Shown here: positions 1-9,727 of the stretch, piece by piece
Layout: the number at the start of each line of letters is the position of its first letter
Numbering within the stretch: position 1 is the first letter of the stretch
DNA from: an uncultured Candidatus Saccharibacteria bacterium
Lineage (GTDB): Bacteria; Patescibacteria; Saccharimonadia; Saccharimonadales; UBA6022
DNA length: 16,035 bases
NCBI GenBank assembly: GCA_946887425.1
Contig: CAMPKW010000022.1
Location: 1 to 16,035 of the forward strand
Reading direction: 5' to 3'
The notes under the pieces: generated by a model
What the model was told of the DNA's origin: nothing
Seen by the model: the letters and a program-made list of their open reading frames with translations, nothing else
Databases searched by the model: none
Position numbers and translations under genes: made by a program

Positions 1-933
1 TGGAACGATTTACCACGACCTTTCTTTATTCTGGCTCCAATGGAGGCAGTGACTGATGTTGTATTTCGTCATGTCGTTGCAAGTGCAGCAAAACCAGATA
101 TCTTCTTCACCGAGTTCACCAATGCCAGCAGCTACTGTAGTCCGCAAGGAGCGCATAGTACACGTGGACGATTGGCGTTTACCGAAGATGAGCATCCTAT
201 GGTCGCACAGATCTGGGGCAACAAGCCAGAACAGTTCTCTCAAATGGCAAAAGGCCTCGCCGAGATGGGCTACATGGGAATTGATATTAATATGGGATGC
301 CCAGACAAAGCTGTCGTCAAAGGCGGCTCGGGTAGTGCGCTCATTAAACAACCGGAGCTTGCTGCAGAGCTTATCGCCGCTGCAAAAGAAGGTGGCCTAC
401 CGGTAAGCGTCAAAACTCGCCTGGGCTACAGTAATACTGATGAATGGAAAGAGTGGCTCACGCACATTCTCAGGCAAGATGTCGTTAACCTTACTGTCCA
501 TCTTCGTACGCGTAAAGAAATGAGCAAGGTAGACGCTCACTTTGAAATGATTCCACAAATCAAAAAGCTACGGGATGAAATAGCGCCGCAAACTTTACTT
601 ACCATCAATGGTGATATCCGCGACCGTCAACACGGCGAAGAGCTAGTGGAAAAGTATGGCATCGATGGCGTCATGATCGGCCGCGGCATCTTTACGAACC
701 CCTATGCGTTTGAGGTAGCGCCACAGACACACAGCAGGGAAGAGCTGCTCAATCTGCTCAACCTACAACTTGATCTTCATGACAAATATTCAGCCGAGCT
801 TGGTGAACGAAAGTTTGAACCATTGAAGCGCTTCTTTAAGATCTATGTGCGGGAATTCGATGGTGCCTCAGAGCTCCGAGAGAAGCTCATGCACACAAAA
901 ACAACCGACGAAGCACGTCAACTTCTCAGATAA
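1..933 (+). CDS. dus: tRNA-dihydrouridine synthase, 5'-truncated by window edge
   Basis: Flavin (FMN)-dependent enzyme that reduces specific uridines in tRNA to dihydrouridine, in the cytoplasm. The frame is open from base 1 and reads [17 protein letters not shown] at the window edge. This is the N-terminal FMN-binding strand of the family, so the ATG at 40 is internal and the true start lies upstream. Numbering from that ATG, the active-site Cys is C87 in the NMGCP motif, the FMN/substrate-contacting Lys is K125 (SVKTRLGY) and the conserved His is H154 (VHLRTR). The phosphate-binding [12 protein letters not shown] motif closes the TIM barrel. A helical C-terminal tRNA-binding domain fills roughly the last 60 residues. 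The K-to-H spacing of 29 matches the family. Which uridine it modifies (DusA, B or C class) cannot be told from sequence alone. The stop is TAA, followed by a shared hairpin terminator. Confidence 0.93.
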   Translation, partial: WNDLPRPFFILAPMEAVTDVVFRHVVASAAKPDIFFTEFTNASSYCSPQGAHSTRGRLAFTEDEHPMVAQIWGNKPEQFSQMAKGLAEMGYMGIDINMGCPDKAVVKGGSGSALIKQPELAAELIAAAKEGGLPVSVKTRLGYSNTDEWKEWLTHILRQDVVNLTVHLRTRKEMSKVDAHFEMIPQIKKLRDEIAPQTLLTINGDIRDRQHGEELVEKYGIDGVMIGRGIFTNPYAFEVAPQTHSREELLNLLNLQLDLHDKYSAELGERKFEPLKRFFKIYVREFDGASELREKLMHTKTTDEARQLLR

Positions 934-950
934 TCTCGAACCTCTACACA

Positions 951-987
951 AAAAGATCCCCCGGGCCGTCGGCCCAGGGGAGCTTTC
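951..987. terminator. bidirectional intrinsic terminator
   Basis: A GC-rich hairpin lies between two convergent genes. CCCC (958-961) pairs with GGGG (977-980) and GGGCC (963-967) pairs with GGCCC (971-975), around a GTC loop and one C/A mismatch. It is flanked by AAAAAGAT on the left and AGCTTTCT on the right. On the minus strand the stem is followed by a run of five T, so it should end the carbonic anhydrase-like transcript. On the plus strand a TTTCT tail could end the dus transcript. Confidence 0.8.
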
Positions 988-1005
988 TCAAACAGAGGAT
1001 CCAAC

Positions 1006-1878
1006 TTAGCGTCGAATGCCTACACGAATCTCACTGCTACAGAGCACACCGCCCGTTGCCAGGTTATAGAGTGCCATGGCAGCCACGGCGAACTTTATCT
1101 GACGTTCGTCGTTCTCGCCGTAAACAGCACGAGCCGATGGATCGAATGCCCAGCAGTCAACGTTAAATGCGCTTCGGTCAGTCTTTGCAAGCTCCTTGCG
1201 TTTAAGTGTCGTACCGAAGATGAAGTTCAGCATGACTGCAAGTGCGTCATGAAGGCCAAGCATCTTCTCGATCAACACAGCACCGTCAGGTAGCCCCTTT
1301 AGGTAGCTGAGGGTTTCAGCACCTTTCGAGAACTCCGGCAGGTTCTGAAGCTCACGACGCATGTCCTCAATCATGACATCGTCGATCTCGATGTTGAGTT
1401 CTTTTCGCATGTAGTCACATAGACCATCGAGCATATCTGCCATGAATGCGAAGACGAGACCGAGCTTATCACAGGCCCCGCAGCCACTGCCGCCGTCCTT
1501 CGAATGATCGTGATCATCGAAATGGGCGCCAATGAGCAGTCCTTTTGATTGCAAGTGATCAACCATACGAGCGAATCGCTCAGCAGTCGTGCCAGCCCCG
1601 GTAATTCGACCGCCAGTTAGGATATCGGCAACAACCAGGGTCATTGTTCCACCTGCAGCATTTGGCGCCATCAAAAACTCAGCAACTTGTCGCAGAGTCT
1701 CAGACAAGCGCTCGTCGATACAGCGCGCAACCATCACACCATCAGCTTTACCGTACCAACGATCCGTCAACAGCTCGCGGACAAGTGCGTCAGCACGCTC
1801 CGCCTGCTTTGCGTCGCCAGGAGTTGGACCAGTTGATCCCTGTGCGATAGTAAACTTTTCAATAACTTGCAGCTGCAT
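1006..1878 (-). CDS. carbonic anhydrase-like protein (cadmium/zeta or LCIB-like beta fold), putative
   Basis: The 290-residue protein carries the metal and dyad residues expected of beta-fold carbonic anhydrases. C53-x-D55-x-R57 sits in VARCIDER, then H123, nine residues, then C133 in HDHSKDGGSGC. The C-x-D-x-R motif with a His/Cys pair ten positions apart resembles the Cys/His/Cys site of the diatom cadmium carbonic anhydrase CDCA1 more than the H-x-x-C of classic beta enzymes. The likely reaction is CO2/bicarbonate interconversion in the cytoplasm; no signal peptide is seen. Start choice: the frame opens at a TTG at 1887, but AAAGAGG (1888-1894) abuts that codon and sits 9 nt from the ATG at 1878, which is therefore preferred. 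The C-terminal 130 residues are helical and unassigned. It is a single-gene unit between two hairpin terminators. The family is a motif-level call; another metal-binding function remains possible. Confidence 0.6.
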   Translation of the reverse strand: MQLQVIEKFTIAQGSTGPTPGDAKQAERADALVRELLTDRWYGKADGVMVARCIDERLSETLRQVAEFLMAPNAAGGTMTLVVADILTGGRITGAGTTAERFARMVDHLQSKGLLIGAHFDDHDHSKDGGSGCGACDKLGLVFAFMADMLDGLCDYMRKELNIEIDDVMIEDMRRELQNLPEFSKGAETLSYLKGLPDGAVLIEKMLGLHDALAVMLNFIFGTTLKRKELAKTDRSAFNVDCWAFDPSARAVYGENDERQIKFAVAAMALYNLATGGVLCSSEIRVGIRR

Positions 1879-1926
1879 ATGTAACAACCTCTTTCAATCG
1901 GTTATGTTTGTAGAAAGCCATGATTT

Positions 1927-1954
1927 ATTGTACGCCTATCTTTTTCAAATACAA
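1927..1954 (-). promoter_or_regulatory. predicted promoter of the carbonic anhydrase-like gene
   Basis: On the minus strand a TTGTAT -35 (1949-1954) is separated by 16 bp from a TACAAT -10 (1927-1932). It lies just downstream of the terminator of the antiporter gene, giving a leader of roughly 40 nt that carries the AAAGAGG ribosome site. Confidence 0.5.
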
Positions 1955-1968
1955 CAAAAAAATGACGT

Positions 1969-2000
1969 AAAAAATACGCTCCGAGAGGAGCGTTATTTTT
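1969..2000. terminator. intrinsic terminator after the Na+/H+ antiporter gene
   Basis: A perfect 7-bp stem ACGCTCC/GGAGCGT (1976-1982 with 1987-1993) closes a GAGA tetraloop. A/T runs flank both sides. On the minus strand the stem is followed by TA and a T-run, the classic layout for ending the antiporter mRNA. The plus strand also has a T-run, but no plus-strand gene needs it. Confidence 0.85.
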
Positions 2001-2029
2001 TGAAATACGTACATACAAGAGCCCGTCTC

Positions 2030-4141
2030 CTAAGATGCTTTCGTTTCAATGCCAAACTTATGCTCAATACTATGCTCAATATCCTCATTTAGCATACCGC
2101 GATTATTGAGATAGCCTAGCGCACGGACTCCCGATGCGTTTAAAGATCGCGTGGCCAAGTTCGCAAGGTAAGGGGATAGTTCATCATTATGAGCCGCCAG
2201 GAGGCTATCGACTCGCGCTGAACACTGCTCACGATAGGCCTCATAGCGCTTCAGAACTTTGTCAAATACCTCAGGAATGAAAACAGGGTGAGGGTGTTCG
2301 TTTTGCATATCACGCAGCACTTTGGTGACTTTTCTAGAGATAATCATTTGCGCACGGTAGTACTGTAGCTGCTCTTCTGGAAGTAACTTGCCACTACGCC
2401 GACGGTCAAAGAGTGTCTGCAGGGCATACACCAACCGATCAAACACATCCTTACGGTCAATGTATTTCGAAGGATCGATCGTGTCTTCTTGTGCGTATTC
2501 AATTTTTTCTTTTTGTAAGTTAAGCTTACCTTTAATTTTACGGAAAATAGCTTCTGACACCTCTTCATTGGCATACAACTGCTTCAAGGTAAATTCTTCT
2601 ACTTGAATGGCAGCAAGATGTAGAGATTGTTCAAAGATCTTCTTGCCATGTGCCTTCATCAAATCATTTCGCTGAGCATACGCACGATCCAGCTTGGCCT
2701 TCATGTCTTTCTTCAGTTCGACATATTCGCTTTCTCGTACGAACCCTCTTGTCTTATGCGTATCGAAGCGTGATTCCGCCGTAAGTAGGTAATACACACC
2801 CAGATCGGCCTCATAGGCTTCCACGATAGGCTCAGGCTGGTTAATCTTAAGCTTGCGCACGATAGAGCCAATAAGCGGCGCCTTAACGAACAATGTAGCC
2901 AAAATACAACCTACCGTAAGCGCTAGCAACAGGTCACGTACCGAGTACTCAAGCGTCCATCCCGGCACAGTGACGTCTTCAGGAATGAGCAACACAATAA
3001 TAATGGCGAGAGCTCCACGCAAACTACCCCACGCAAGCAGCAATTGCCACGAACGAGGAATTTTCTCTTCAATCTTTAATGCATTGAGCGGCAGAATAAC
3101 GGCAAAAATCGTTACCGCGCGCACAAATGCGACAACAACAATCGTGAGAAGAATTGGCAAAATGAGTGATCGCACGTCAATTTTTGAAGACGCAAACAGC
3201 AAACCTGCTAAAAGGAACACGAGTGAATTAGCCATAAAAGCGACGTGCTCGGTGACTTTTCCAAGATACTCGTCGGTCTTTGGGCTGAGTGTATGCCGTG
3301 AGTAATTACCAAGAAACAGAGCTGCTATCGTCGTCGCAATGATTGAAGAGATATGAATATTGAGGCCAAAGAGTCCTTTTTCGTTGATGATTTCGCTGAC
3401 AATAAACACGATATGAGCGGAAATCAGAAGAAGTGTCACGGTGACGAATTCATTTGACTTTGTGAAGCGCAGTGCACGAGAGAAAAGAGTCGCCATCAAC
3501 AAGCCAAATATAACACCAAAAATCACCATACCACCAAACATCATCACGCCTTCGATAACCGTACTGGATCCGTTAAATCCATGCTCGATGATCGCAAGGA
3601 TAACAAGAAAGAGCGCGACTGCCGTTCCGTCGTTGAATAGGCTTTCACCTTCAAAAATCATTGTGAGCCGCTTTGGTGCGCCAAACTCCTTGAATAACGC
3701 CAGTACTGCTACAGGGTCTGTCGACGAAATAATCGCACCAAATAGCAGCGCGACAACAAAAGGAATAGGTATGCCGACGTACGGCAATGCAAAAAACAGT
3801 AGTCCAGCAATTGCAAATGTCGACAGCAGCAATCCAACAACCGCAAGCAGTGAAATAGACCACACGTTATCGACCATTCGCCGAACATTCATGTTGAATG
3901 CAGACTCGAAAATCAAAATTGGCAAGAATATGAAAAAGAGCAACTCTGGCGTTAGGGTCAATTCGCCCAAAAATCCGAAAACATCCTTTAGCACAGGCAT
4001 ATGAACAATCGGCACAATCAATAGCCCCACCAAAACTAGTAGCACCGTGTAGGGCACCTTTAGCCGCTTGGCAGCAAAATACACACCCGATGACAGGGCG
4101 AGTAGTGAGAATAGCGCTAATACAGATTCAATTTCTAGCAT
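2030..4141 (-). CDS. Na+/H+ antiporter, CPA1 (NhaP/NHE-like) family
   Basis: Inner-membrane antiporter exchanging Na+ (or K+) for H+ to control pH and salt. The 703-residue protein has a membrane domain of about 12 hydrophobic segments over residues 1-430. It includes the unwound-helix motif SSTDPVAV (139-146) and the ion-binding Asn-Asp pair N170-D171 in GESLFNDG, which marks electroneutral CPA1 exchangers. A conserved GSLRGAL arginine lies in a later helix. The remaining ~270 residues form a charged, helical cytoplasmic tail, probably regulatory; bacterial NhaP proteins vary in this part. The ATG at 4141 begins directly with the first membrane helix. A -10 box (TATAAT, 4152-4157) lies only 10 nt upstream and the only SD-like bases are AGGT 4 nt before the start. 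The message may therefore be nearly leaderless. The gene follows the ATP synthase terminator and ends in its own terminator. Confidence 0.92.
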   Translation of the reverse strand: MLEIESVLALFSLLALSSGVYFAAKRLKVPYTVLLVLVGLLIVPIVHMPVLKDVFGFLGELTLTPELLFFIFLPILIFESAFNMNVRRMVDNVWSISLLAVVGLLLSTFAIAGLLFFALPYVGIPIPFVVALLFGAIISSTDPVAVLALFKEFGAPKRLTMIFEGESLFNDGTAVALFLVILAIIEHGFNGSSTVIEGVMMFGGMVIFGVIFGLLMATLFSRALRFTKSNEFVTVTLLLISAHIVFIVSEIINEKGLFGLNIHISSIIATTIAALFLGNYSRHTLSPKTDEYLGKVTEHVAFMANSLVFLLAGLLFASSKIDVRSLILPILLTIVVVAFVRAVTIFAVILPLNALKIEEKIPRSWQLLLAWGSLRGALAIIIVLLIPEDVTVPGWTLEYSVRDLLLALTVGCILATLFVKAPLIGSIVRKLKINQPEPIVEAYEADLGVYYLLTAESRFDTHKTRGFVRESEYVELKKDMKAKLDRAYAQRNDLMKAHGKKIFEQSLHLAAIQVEEFTLKQLYANEEVSEAIFRKIKGKLNLQKEKIEYAQEDTIDPSKYIDRKDVFDRLVYALQTLFDRRRSGKLLPEEQLQYYRAQMIISRKVTKVLRDMQNEHPHPVFIPEVFDKVLKRYEAYREQCSARVDSLLAAHNDELSPYLANLATRSLNASGVRALGYLNNRGMLNEDIEHSIEHKFGIETKAS

Positions 4142-4151
4142 AATGACCTAA

Positions 4152-4180
4152 ATTATAGTACGCCCGTTCTACTCATATCA
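4152..4180 (-). promoter_or_regulatory. predicted promoter of the antiporter gene, close to start codon
   Basis: A perfect TATAAT -10 (4152-4157, minus strand) lies 17 bp from a weak -35 TGATAT (4175-4180). The -10 ends 10 nt before the ATG, so transcription should begin about 4 nt upstream of the start codon. Confidence 0.55.
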
Positions 4181-4207
4181 CAAGTGGATAGCCCATCTTT
4201 ACCATGT

Positions 4208-4243
4208 TTAAATAACCACACTTGTTACGGTGTGGTTATTTAA
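4208..4243 (-). terminator. terminator of the ATP synthase operon
   Basis: A perfect 14-bp inverted repeat (4208-4221 with 4230-4243) has an 8-nt loop TTGTTACG and lies 16 nt beyond the atpC stop. The core ACCACAC/GTGTGGT is followed on the minus strand by TATTTAA, which acts as both lower stem and weak T-tract. There is no long T-run after the stem, so termination could be partial, with some read-through into the antiporter gene. Confidence 0.75.
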
Positions 4244-4259
4244 TGGAAACTGCAAGGTA

Positions 4260-4685
4260 TTAGCTGCGACGATGACGTCGGCGAAGGCCAGCAACCTTAA
4301 GTCGAACGGCATGGCGGTCAACTAGCTGATGAGCCTTTTCAAGATCAACTTGATTCTTGGCACTATCTCGCATAGCAATGGCACGCTCGAGCGCCGCCTG
4401 GCTTTCGGCTTCAACGATATCATCACCGTGGTCAGCTTCATCAACAAGCACACGAATTTTCTTTTGTGAAATCTCGACGACACCGCCAGAAATCGCAAAG
4501 TACTCGAGACGATCGTCTTTGTCCTCTTTGGTATGACGAACCGAAATAGCGCCAGGTACCGCAAGCGTCACCAGTGGTTCGTGACCAGGGAAGACTGCAA
4601 TGTCACCAGCCGCAGTCGGCATCATGACTTCGTAGACTTCCTGGTCGACCTTCACTCCTGCGAGCGTGATGAGCTGAAGATTCAT
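4260..4685 (-). CDS. atpC: ATP synthase F1 subunit epsilon
   Basis: Central-stalk subunit that couples gamma rotation to the c-ring and can inhibit ATP hydrolysis. The 141 residues show the N-terminal beta-sandwich with the family motifs MPTAAGDIAVFPGHEPLVT (22-40) and FAISGGVVEI. A C-terminal helical hairpin follows (about 90-130), so the inhibitory two-helix domain is retained. The tail is very basic (GLRRRHRRS). The ATG at 4685 lies 3 nt after the atpD stop, with AAGGA 7-8 nt upstream inside the end of atpD, so the pair is translationally linked. It is the last gene of the operon. Confidence 0.95.
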   Translation of the reverse strand: MNLQLITLAGVKVDQEVYEVMMPTAAGDIAVFPGHEPLVTLAVPGAISVRHTKEDKDDRLEYFAISGGVVEISQKKIRVLVDEADHGDDIVEAESQAALERAIAMRDSAKNQVDLEKAHQLVDRHAVRLKVAGLRRRHRRS

Positions 4686-4688
4686 GAA

Positions 4689-6946
<2,258 letters not shown>

Positions 6947-6952
6947 AAACTA

Positions 6953-8479
6953 TTAACCCTCAAATCCCTTTGCAACTGATAGTGCAACTTTTTCGATTGT
7001 TTTATCTAGCTCTTCGGTTGGCTTGCCGCCCTTGTTGAGCTCGCGCATGTCATCCTTGTGCTCAGCCCAGAGACGAGTCATAAGCGCTGTTTGCGCATCT
7101 TTGATCTTATCTACAGATACCGAGTCAAACATACCACGAGTCACAGAGGCGATACTGACATATTGCTCCCAGATACTCATCGGCTGGTACTGTGGCTGCT
7201 TCAAGAGCTCAGTAAGGCGCTGACCGCGGTCAATCTGAGACTTTGTCGCCTCATCAAGATCGCTACCAAACTGCGCAAAGCTCGCAAGCTCACGGAACTG
7301 GCTAAGACCAAGCTTCAGGTGACTACCAACAGATTTAACTGCCTTTGTCTGAGCCGCACCACCAACACGAGAGACCGATAGACCAGCAGAGATTGCTGGG
7401 CGAACACCCTGGTAGAACAAGTCTGTTTCGAGGAAGATTTGACCGTCGGTAATCGAAATAACGTTGGTTGGAATGTAGGCCGAGATATCACCAGCCTGAG
7501 TTTCAATGATCGGCAGGGCGGTGAGTGATCCAGCACCGAGTTCGTCGGATAGCTTCGCCGAACGTTCAAGGAGGCGTGAGTGAAGGTAAAAAACATCACC
7601 TGGGTACGCTTCGCGTCCTGGCGGGCGACGAAGAAGGAGTGACATCTGACGATAAGCAACGGCGTGCTTAGTAAGATCGTCATAAATCATGAGCGCGTGC
7701 TGCGAGTTGTCACGGAAATATTCACCCATGGCTGTTCCAGCATATGGCGCGAGGTAAAGCAGTGAGGCTGGGTCAGATGGACCGGTTGCAACAATGATTG
7801 TTTGGTCCATAACGCCTTCTTCTTTGAGGCGGTCAACAAGTCGAGCCACCTTTGAAAGCTTTTGGCCAACAGCAACGTACACGTTCACAACGCCACTCTT
7901 TTGCTTAGCCTGGTTGATCATCGTATCGATAGCGATAGATGTCTTGCCAGTTTGGCGGTCACCAATAATAAGCTCACGCTGACCACGACCGATAGGGAAC
8001 ATGGCGTCAATTGACACGATTCCCGTCATAAGTGGTTCGTGAACCGATTTACGGCCCATCACACCAATCGCTTCGCGCTCTACGAGGCCAGTTTGCTTGG
8101 TTTTAATTGGCGCGCCACCGTCAAGTGGACGACCAAGTGGGTCGACGACACGGCCAAGAAGCTCTGGACCAACCGGTACACTCAGGACTTCGCCCTTAAG
8201 AGTTACCTTGGCACCAGCGCGAACTTCGGCGTCGCTACCAAGTAGTACCGCGCCGATTTCGTCTTCCATAAGGTTAAGGGCAAATGCCTCAACCACACCG
8301 TTATCTGTTTCAATATGCAACACTTCGCTATAGCCAGCTTCACGGAGGCCGTGAATCCAAGCTACGCCGTCACCAACTCGGACGACAATACCGACTTTTT
8401 CAAGCCCTTCGGTCGTCTCTAACTTGGCGATGGCGTCGCGGAGGTTTTTCGAAAGTTCTGTTACCGATACTTCGCTCAT
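6953..8479 (-). CDS. atpA: ATP synthase F1 subunit alpha
   Basis: Non-catalytic nucleotide-binding subunit that supplies the arginine finger to the beta site. The protein has 508 residues from the ATG at 8479, with Walker A GDRQTGKT (173-180), [36 protein letters not shown] and the arginine-finger motif [10 protein letters not shown] near residue 365. Length and order match the family. Start choice: the frame can extend five codons to a TTG at 8494. No ribosome site precedes that codon, whereas AAGGA lies 5 nt before the ATG at 8479, so the ATG is used. The gap to atpH is 18 nt. Confidence 0.97.
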   Translation of the reverse strand: MSEVSVTELSKNLRDAIAKLETTEGLEKVGIVVRVGDGVAWIHGLREAGYSEVLHIETDNGVVEAFALNLMEDEIGAVLLGSDAEVRAGAKVTLKGEVLSVPVGPELLGRVVDPLGRPLDGGAPIKTKQTGLVEREAIGVMGRKSVHEPLMTGIVSIDAMFPIGRGQRELIIGDRQTGKTSIAIDTMINQAKQKSGVVNVYVAVGQKLSKVARLVDRLKEEGVMDQTIIVATGPSDPASLLYLAPYAGTAMGEYFRDNSQHALMIYDDLTKHAVAYRQMSLLLRRPPGREAYPGDVFYLHSRLLERSAKLSDELGAGSLTALPIIETQAGDISAYIPTNVISITDGQIFLETDLFYQGVRPAISAGLSVSRVGGAAQTKAVKSVGSHLKLGLSQFRELASFAQFGSDLDEATKSQIDRGQRLTELLKQPQYQPMSIWEQYVSIASVTRGMFDSVSVDKIKDAQTALMTRLWAEHKDDMRELNKGGKPTEELDKTIEKVALSVAKGFEG

Positions 8480-8497
8480 GTTATTCCTTATCAATTG

Positions 8498-8890
8498 TTA
8501 TACTTTACTTGCTTTTAATGTTGTCAGCTTGCGTCGGATCGTCCCGTCAAGCTCTTCGCCAGCAAGACCGATCTTAGCACCACCAAGTACGTCCGGCTCG
8601 ACTCGAGTCCGCAGCTGAACGGTCACGCCTGGGTGCTGTGAGGCGACAAACTTTTCAATTTGCGCCTGCGTCTCAGCGGTTAGCTTGCGAGCTGTCACGA
8701 CATCTGCAATCGCAGTGCCGCGCGCTAGCAGTGCCGCCTCTATATCGCGAACGATGAGCTCAAGCTCGCTGACACGCTTCTTTTCGATTAAGTAGGCAGC
8801 TAGCTCCTGAAGCACAGCCTCTTTTTTGCCCGCAAGTAGCTGATCTGCGCTATACTCGGCGAGCTTGCGACGACTTAAGCGCGTAGCCAT
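8498..8890 (-). CDS. atpH: ATP synthase F1 subunit delta, short form
   Basis: Peripheral-stalk subunit joining the b subunits to the top of F1. Only 130 residues are encoded, against about 175-180 in most bacteria. The C-terminal OSCP signature is clear (VEPDVLGGAKIGLAGEELDG, about 97-116, then RRKLTTLK). The N-terminal helical domain that docks on the alpha subunits is shortened to about 80 residues. No upstream in-frame extension is available because the atpF stop is 1 nt before the ATG at 8890, so the short form is real rather than a start error. GGAAG lies about 9 nt upstream. Position between atpF and atpA is canonical. Confidence 0.88.
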   Translation of the reverse strand: MATRLSRRKLAEYSADQLLAGKKEAVLQELAAYLIEKKRVSELELIVRDIEAALLARGTAIADVVTARKLTAETQAQIEKFVASQHPGVTVQLRTRVEPDVLGGAKIGLAGEELDGTIRRKLTTLKASKV

Positions 8891-8891
8891 C

Positions 8892-9443
8892 TTAGCGTGC
8901 TTCCTTTACGGCTGCCGCAATTACCTTGCTATCAACCTTGTCCGAAAGTGAACCACCAAGTACTTTCTCAGTTGCAAGCGCGACAAGATCGAGTGTTTCA
9001 TTGTGAAGCGTCTTTTGCGCCGCGATCACATCTTTTTCGATCTGCTCCTTAGCACTCGCCACGATGGCTTCAGCTTTCTGCTTAGCTTTGCCTTCCGCCG
9101 CTTCAATAGCAGCTACGGCTTCTTCCTTGGCAGTCTGCACGATGTCCTTAGCCTGGGTGCGTGCTTCTTTGAGAAGTTTTTCAACTTCCTTTTCAGCTCG
9201 AGCGGCTTTCTTTTCAGCATCATGAGCTGCCTTGGTGCCAGCTTCAATCTGCTCCTGTCGCTCATCAATAATTCGAACGAATACCGGGTAGACGAACTTC
9301 CCAAGTATCACGACCAAGATCAAGAAGGCCACAATCTGCAGAACAAGCAACTGCCAGTCGATACCCAATGACGTCAAGACGTCGGGATTCGCCGTTTCGG
9401 CCGCCGCGGTAGCAAGCGCTTTAAATGATGTTAGATAATCCAT
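8892..9443 (-). CDS. atpF: ATP synthase Fo subunit b
   Basis: Membrane-anchored peripheral stalk. The 183 residues comprise a short N-terminal periplasmic stretch of about 27 residues, one membrane helix (about 30-52, LLVLQIVAFLILVVILGKFV), then a long charged coiled coil rich in Ala, Lys and Glu (60-150). The C-terminal segment would contact delta. Only one b-type gene is present, so the stator is presumably a homodimer. The ATG at 9443 is 14 nt after the atpE stop, with AAGGA about 11 nt upstream. Confidence 0.95.
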   Translation of the reverse strand: MDYLTSFKALATAAAETANPDVLTSLGIDWQLLVLQIVAFLILVVILGKFVYPVFVRIIDERQEQIEAGTKAAHDAEKKAARAEKEVEKLLKEARTQAKDIVQTAKEEAVAAIEAAEGKAKQKAEAIVASAKEQIEKDVIAAQKTLHNETLDLVALATEKVLGGSLSDKVDSKVIAAAVKEAR

Positions 9444-9457
9444 GTAGGGTAGGGTCC

Positions 9458-9667
9458 TTAGGCTTTAGCGATGAATGCAACGATAATACCGATGATCGCA
9501 AGCGCGTCAGCAAAGACGATAGCTGTAATCATCAAAGTACGGATATCGGCAAGTTTTTCTGGGTTACGACCGAGCGCGTTGAGTGCTGCTGCACCAATCA
9601 AACCGATACCAAGTGCTGCACCAAGTGCTGGCAATGCGTATGTAAGGCCGAATGCTAGTTGTTCCAT
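9458..9667 (-). CDS. atpE: ATP synthase Fo subunit c
   Basis: Proteolipid that forms the rotating ion-carrying ring. The 69-residue protein folds as two membrane helices joined by the polar loop R34-N-P-E. The ion-binding carboxylate is D54 (IVFADALAII), an Asp where many bacteria have Glu. Aligned on the RxPE loop, the positions of the Na+ ligands Gln and Ser in Na+-type rings are Ile21 and Ala55, so the ring should carry protons. The ribosome site AAAGGAG (9678-9684) is the strongest in the operon, 10 nt before the ATG. A TATAAT box in the 52-nt gap behind atpB may be an internal promoter. Both features fit the high copy number this subunit needs. Confidence 0.96.
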   Translation of the reverse strand: MEQLAFGLTYALPALGAALGIGLIGAAALNALGRNPEKLADIRTLMITAIVFADALAIIGIIVAFIAKA

Positions 9668-9698
9668 TATGTGTTGTCTCCTTTAAATTATTACCTAA

Positions 9699-9727
9699 AT
9701 TATACTGACTTTACTCAGATCATTCCA
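9699..9727 (-). promoter_or_regulatory. possible internal promoter ahead of atpE
   Basis: A perfect TATAAT (9699-9704, minus strand) lies 17 bp from a weak -35 TGGAAT (9722-9727) at the end of atpB. It could give extra atpE transcript. The -35 matches consensus at only three of six bases, so this is tentative. Confidence 0.4.

Noticed and set aside
1589..2092. A 167-codon open frame on the plus strand.
   Set aside because: It is antisense to the carbonic anhydrase-like gene, runs across a terminator and shows no recognisable domain.
3441..4004. A 187-codon open frame on the plus strand.
   Set aside because: It lies wholly antisense to the membrane domain of the antiporter; it is a Ser/Thr/Asn-rich mirror of hydrophobic codons with no ribosome site.
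4222..4243. Possible small RNA or riboswitch in the gap between atpC and the antiporter gene.
   Set aside because: The only structure seen is the simple hairpin terminator; the rest of the gap is explained by the antiporter promoter.
9003..9371. A 122-codon open frame on the plus strand, rich in Phe and Leu.
   Set aside because: It is the mirror of the Lys/Glu-rich coiled coil of atpF and has no homology signal.
9720..9722. atpB ends in TGA, raising the question of code 25 (TGA read as glycine, as in Gracilibacteria).
   Set aside because: No in-frame TGA occurs inside any of the well-conserved genes, and glycines are encoded by GGN throughout. The standard bacterial code explains everything; the read-through would add only three residues.
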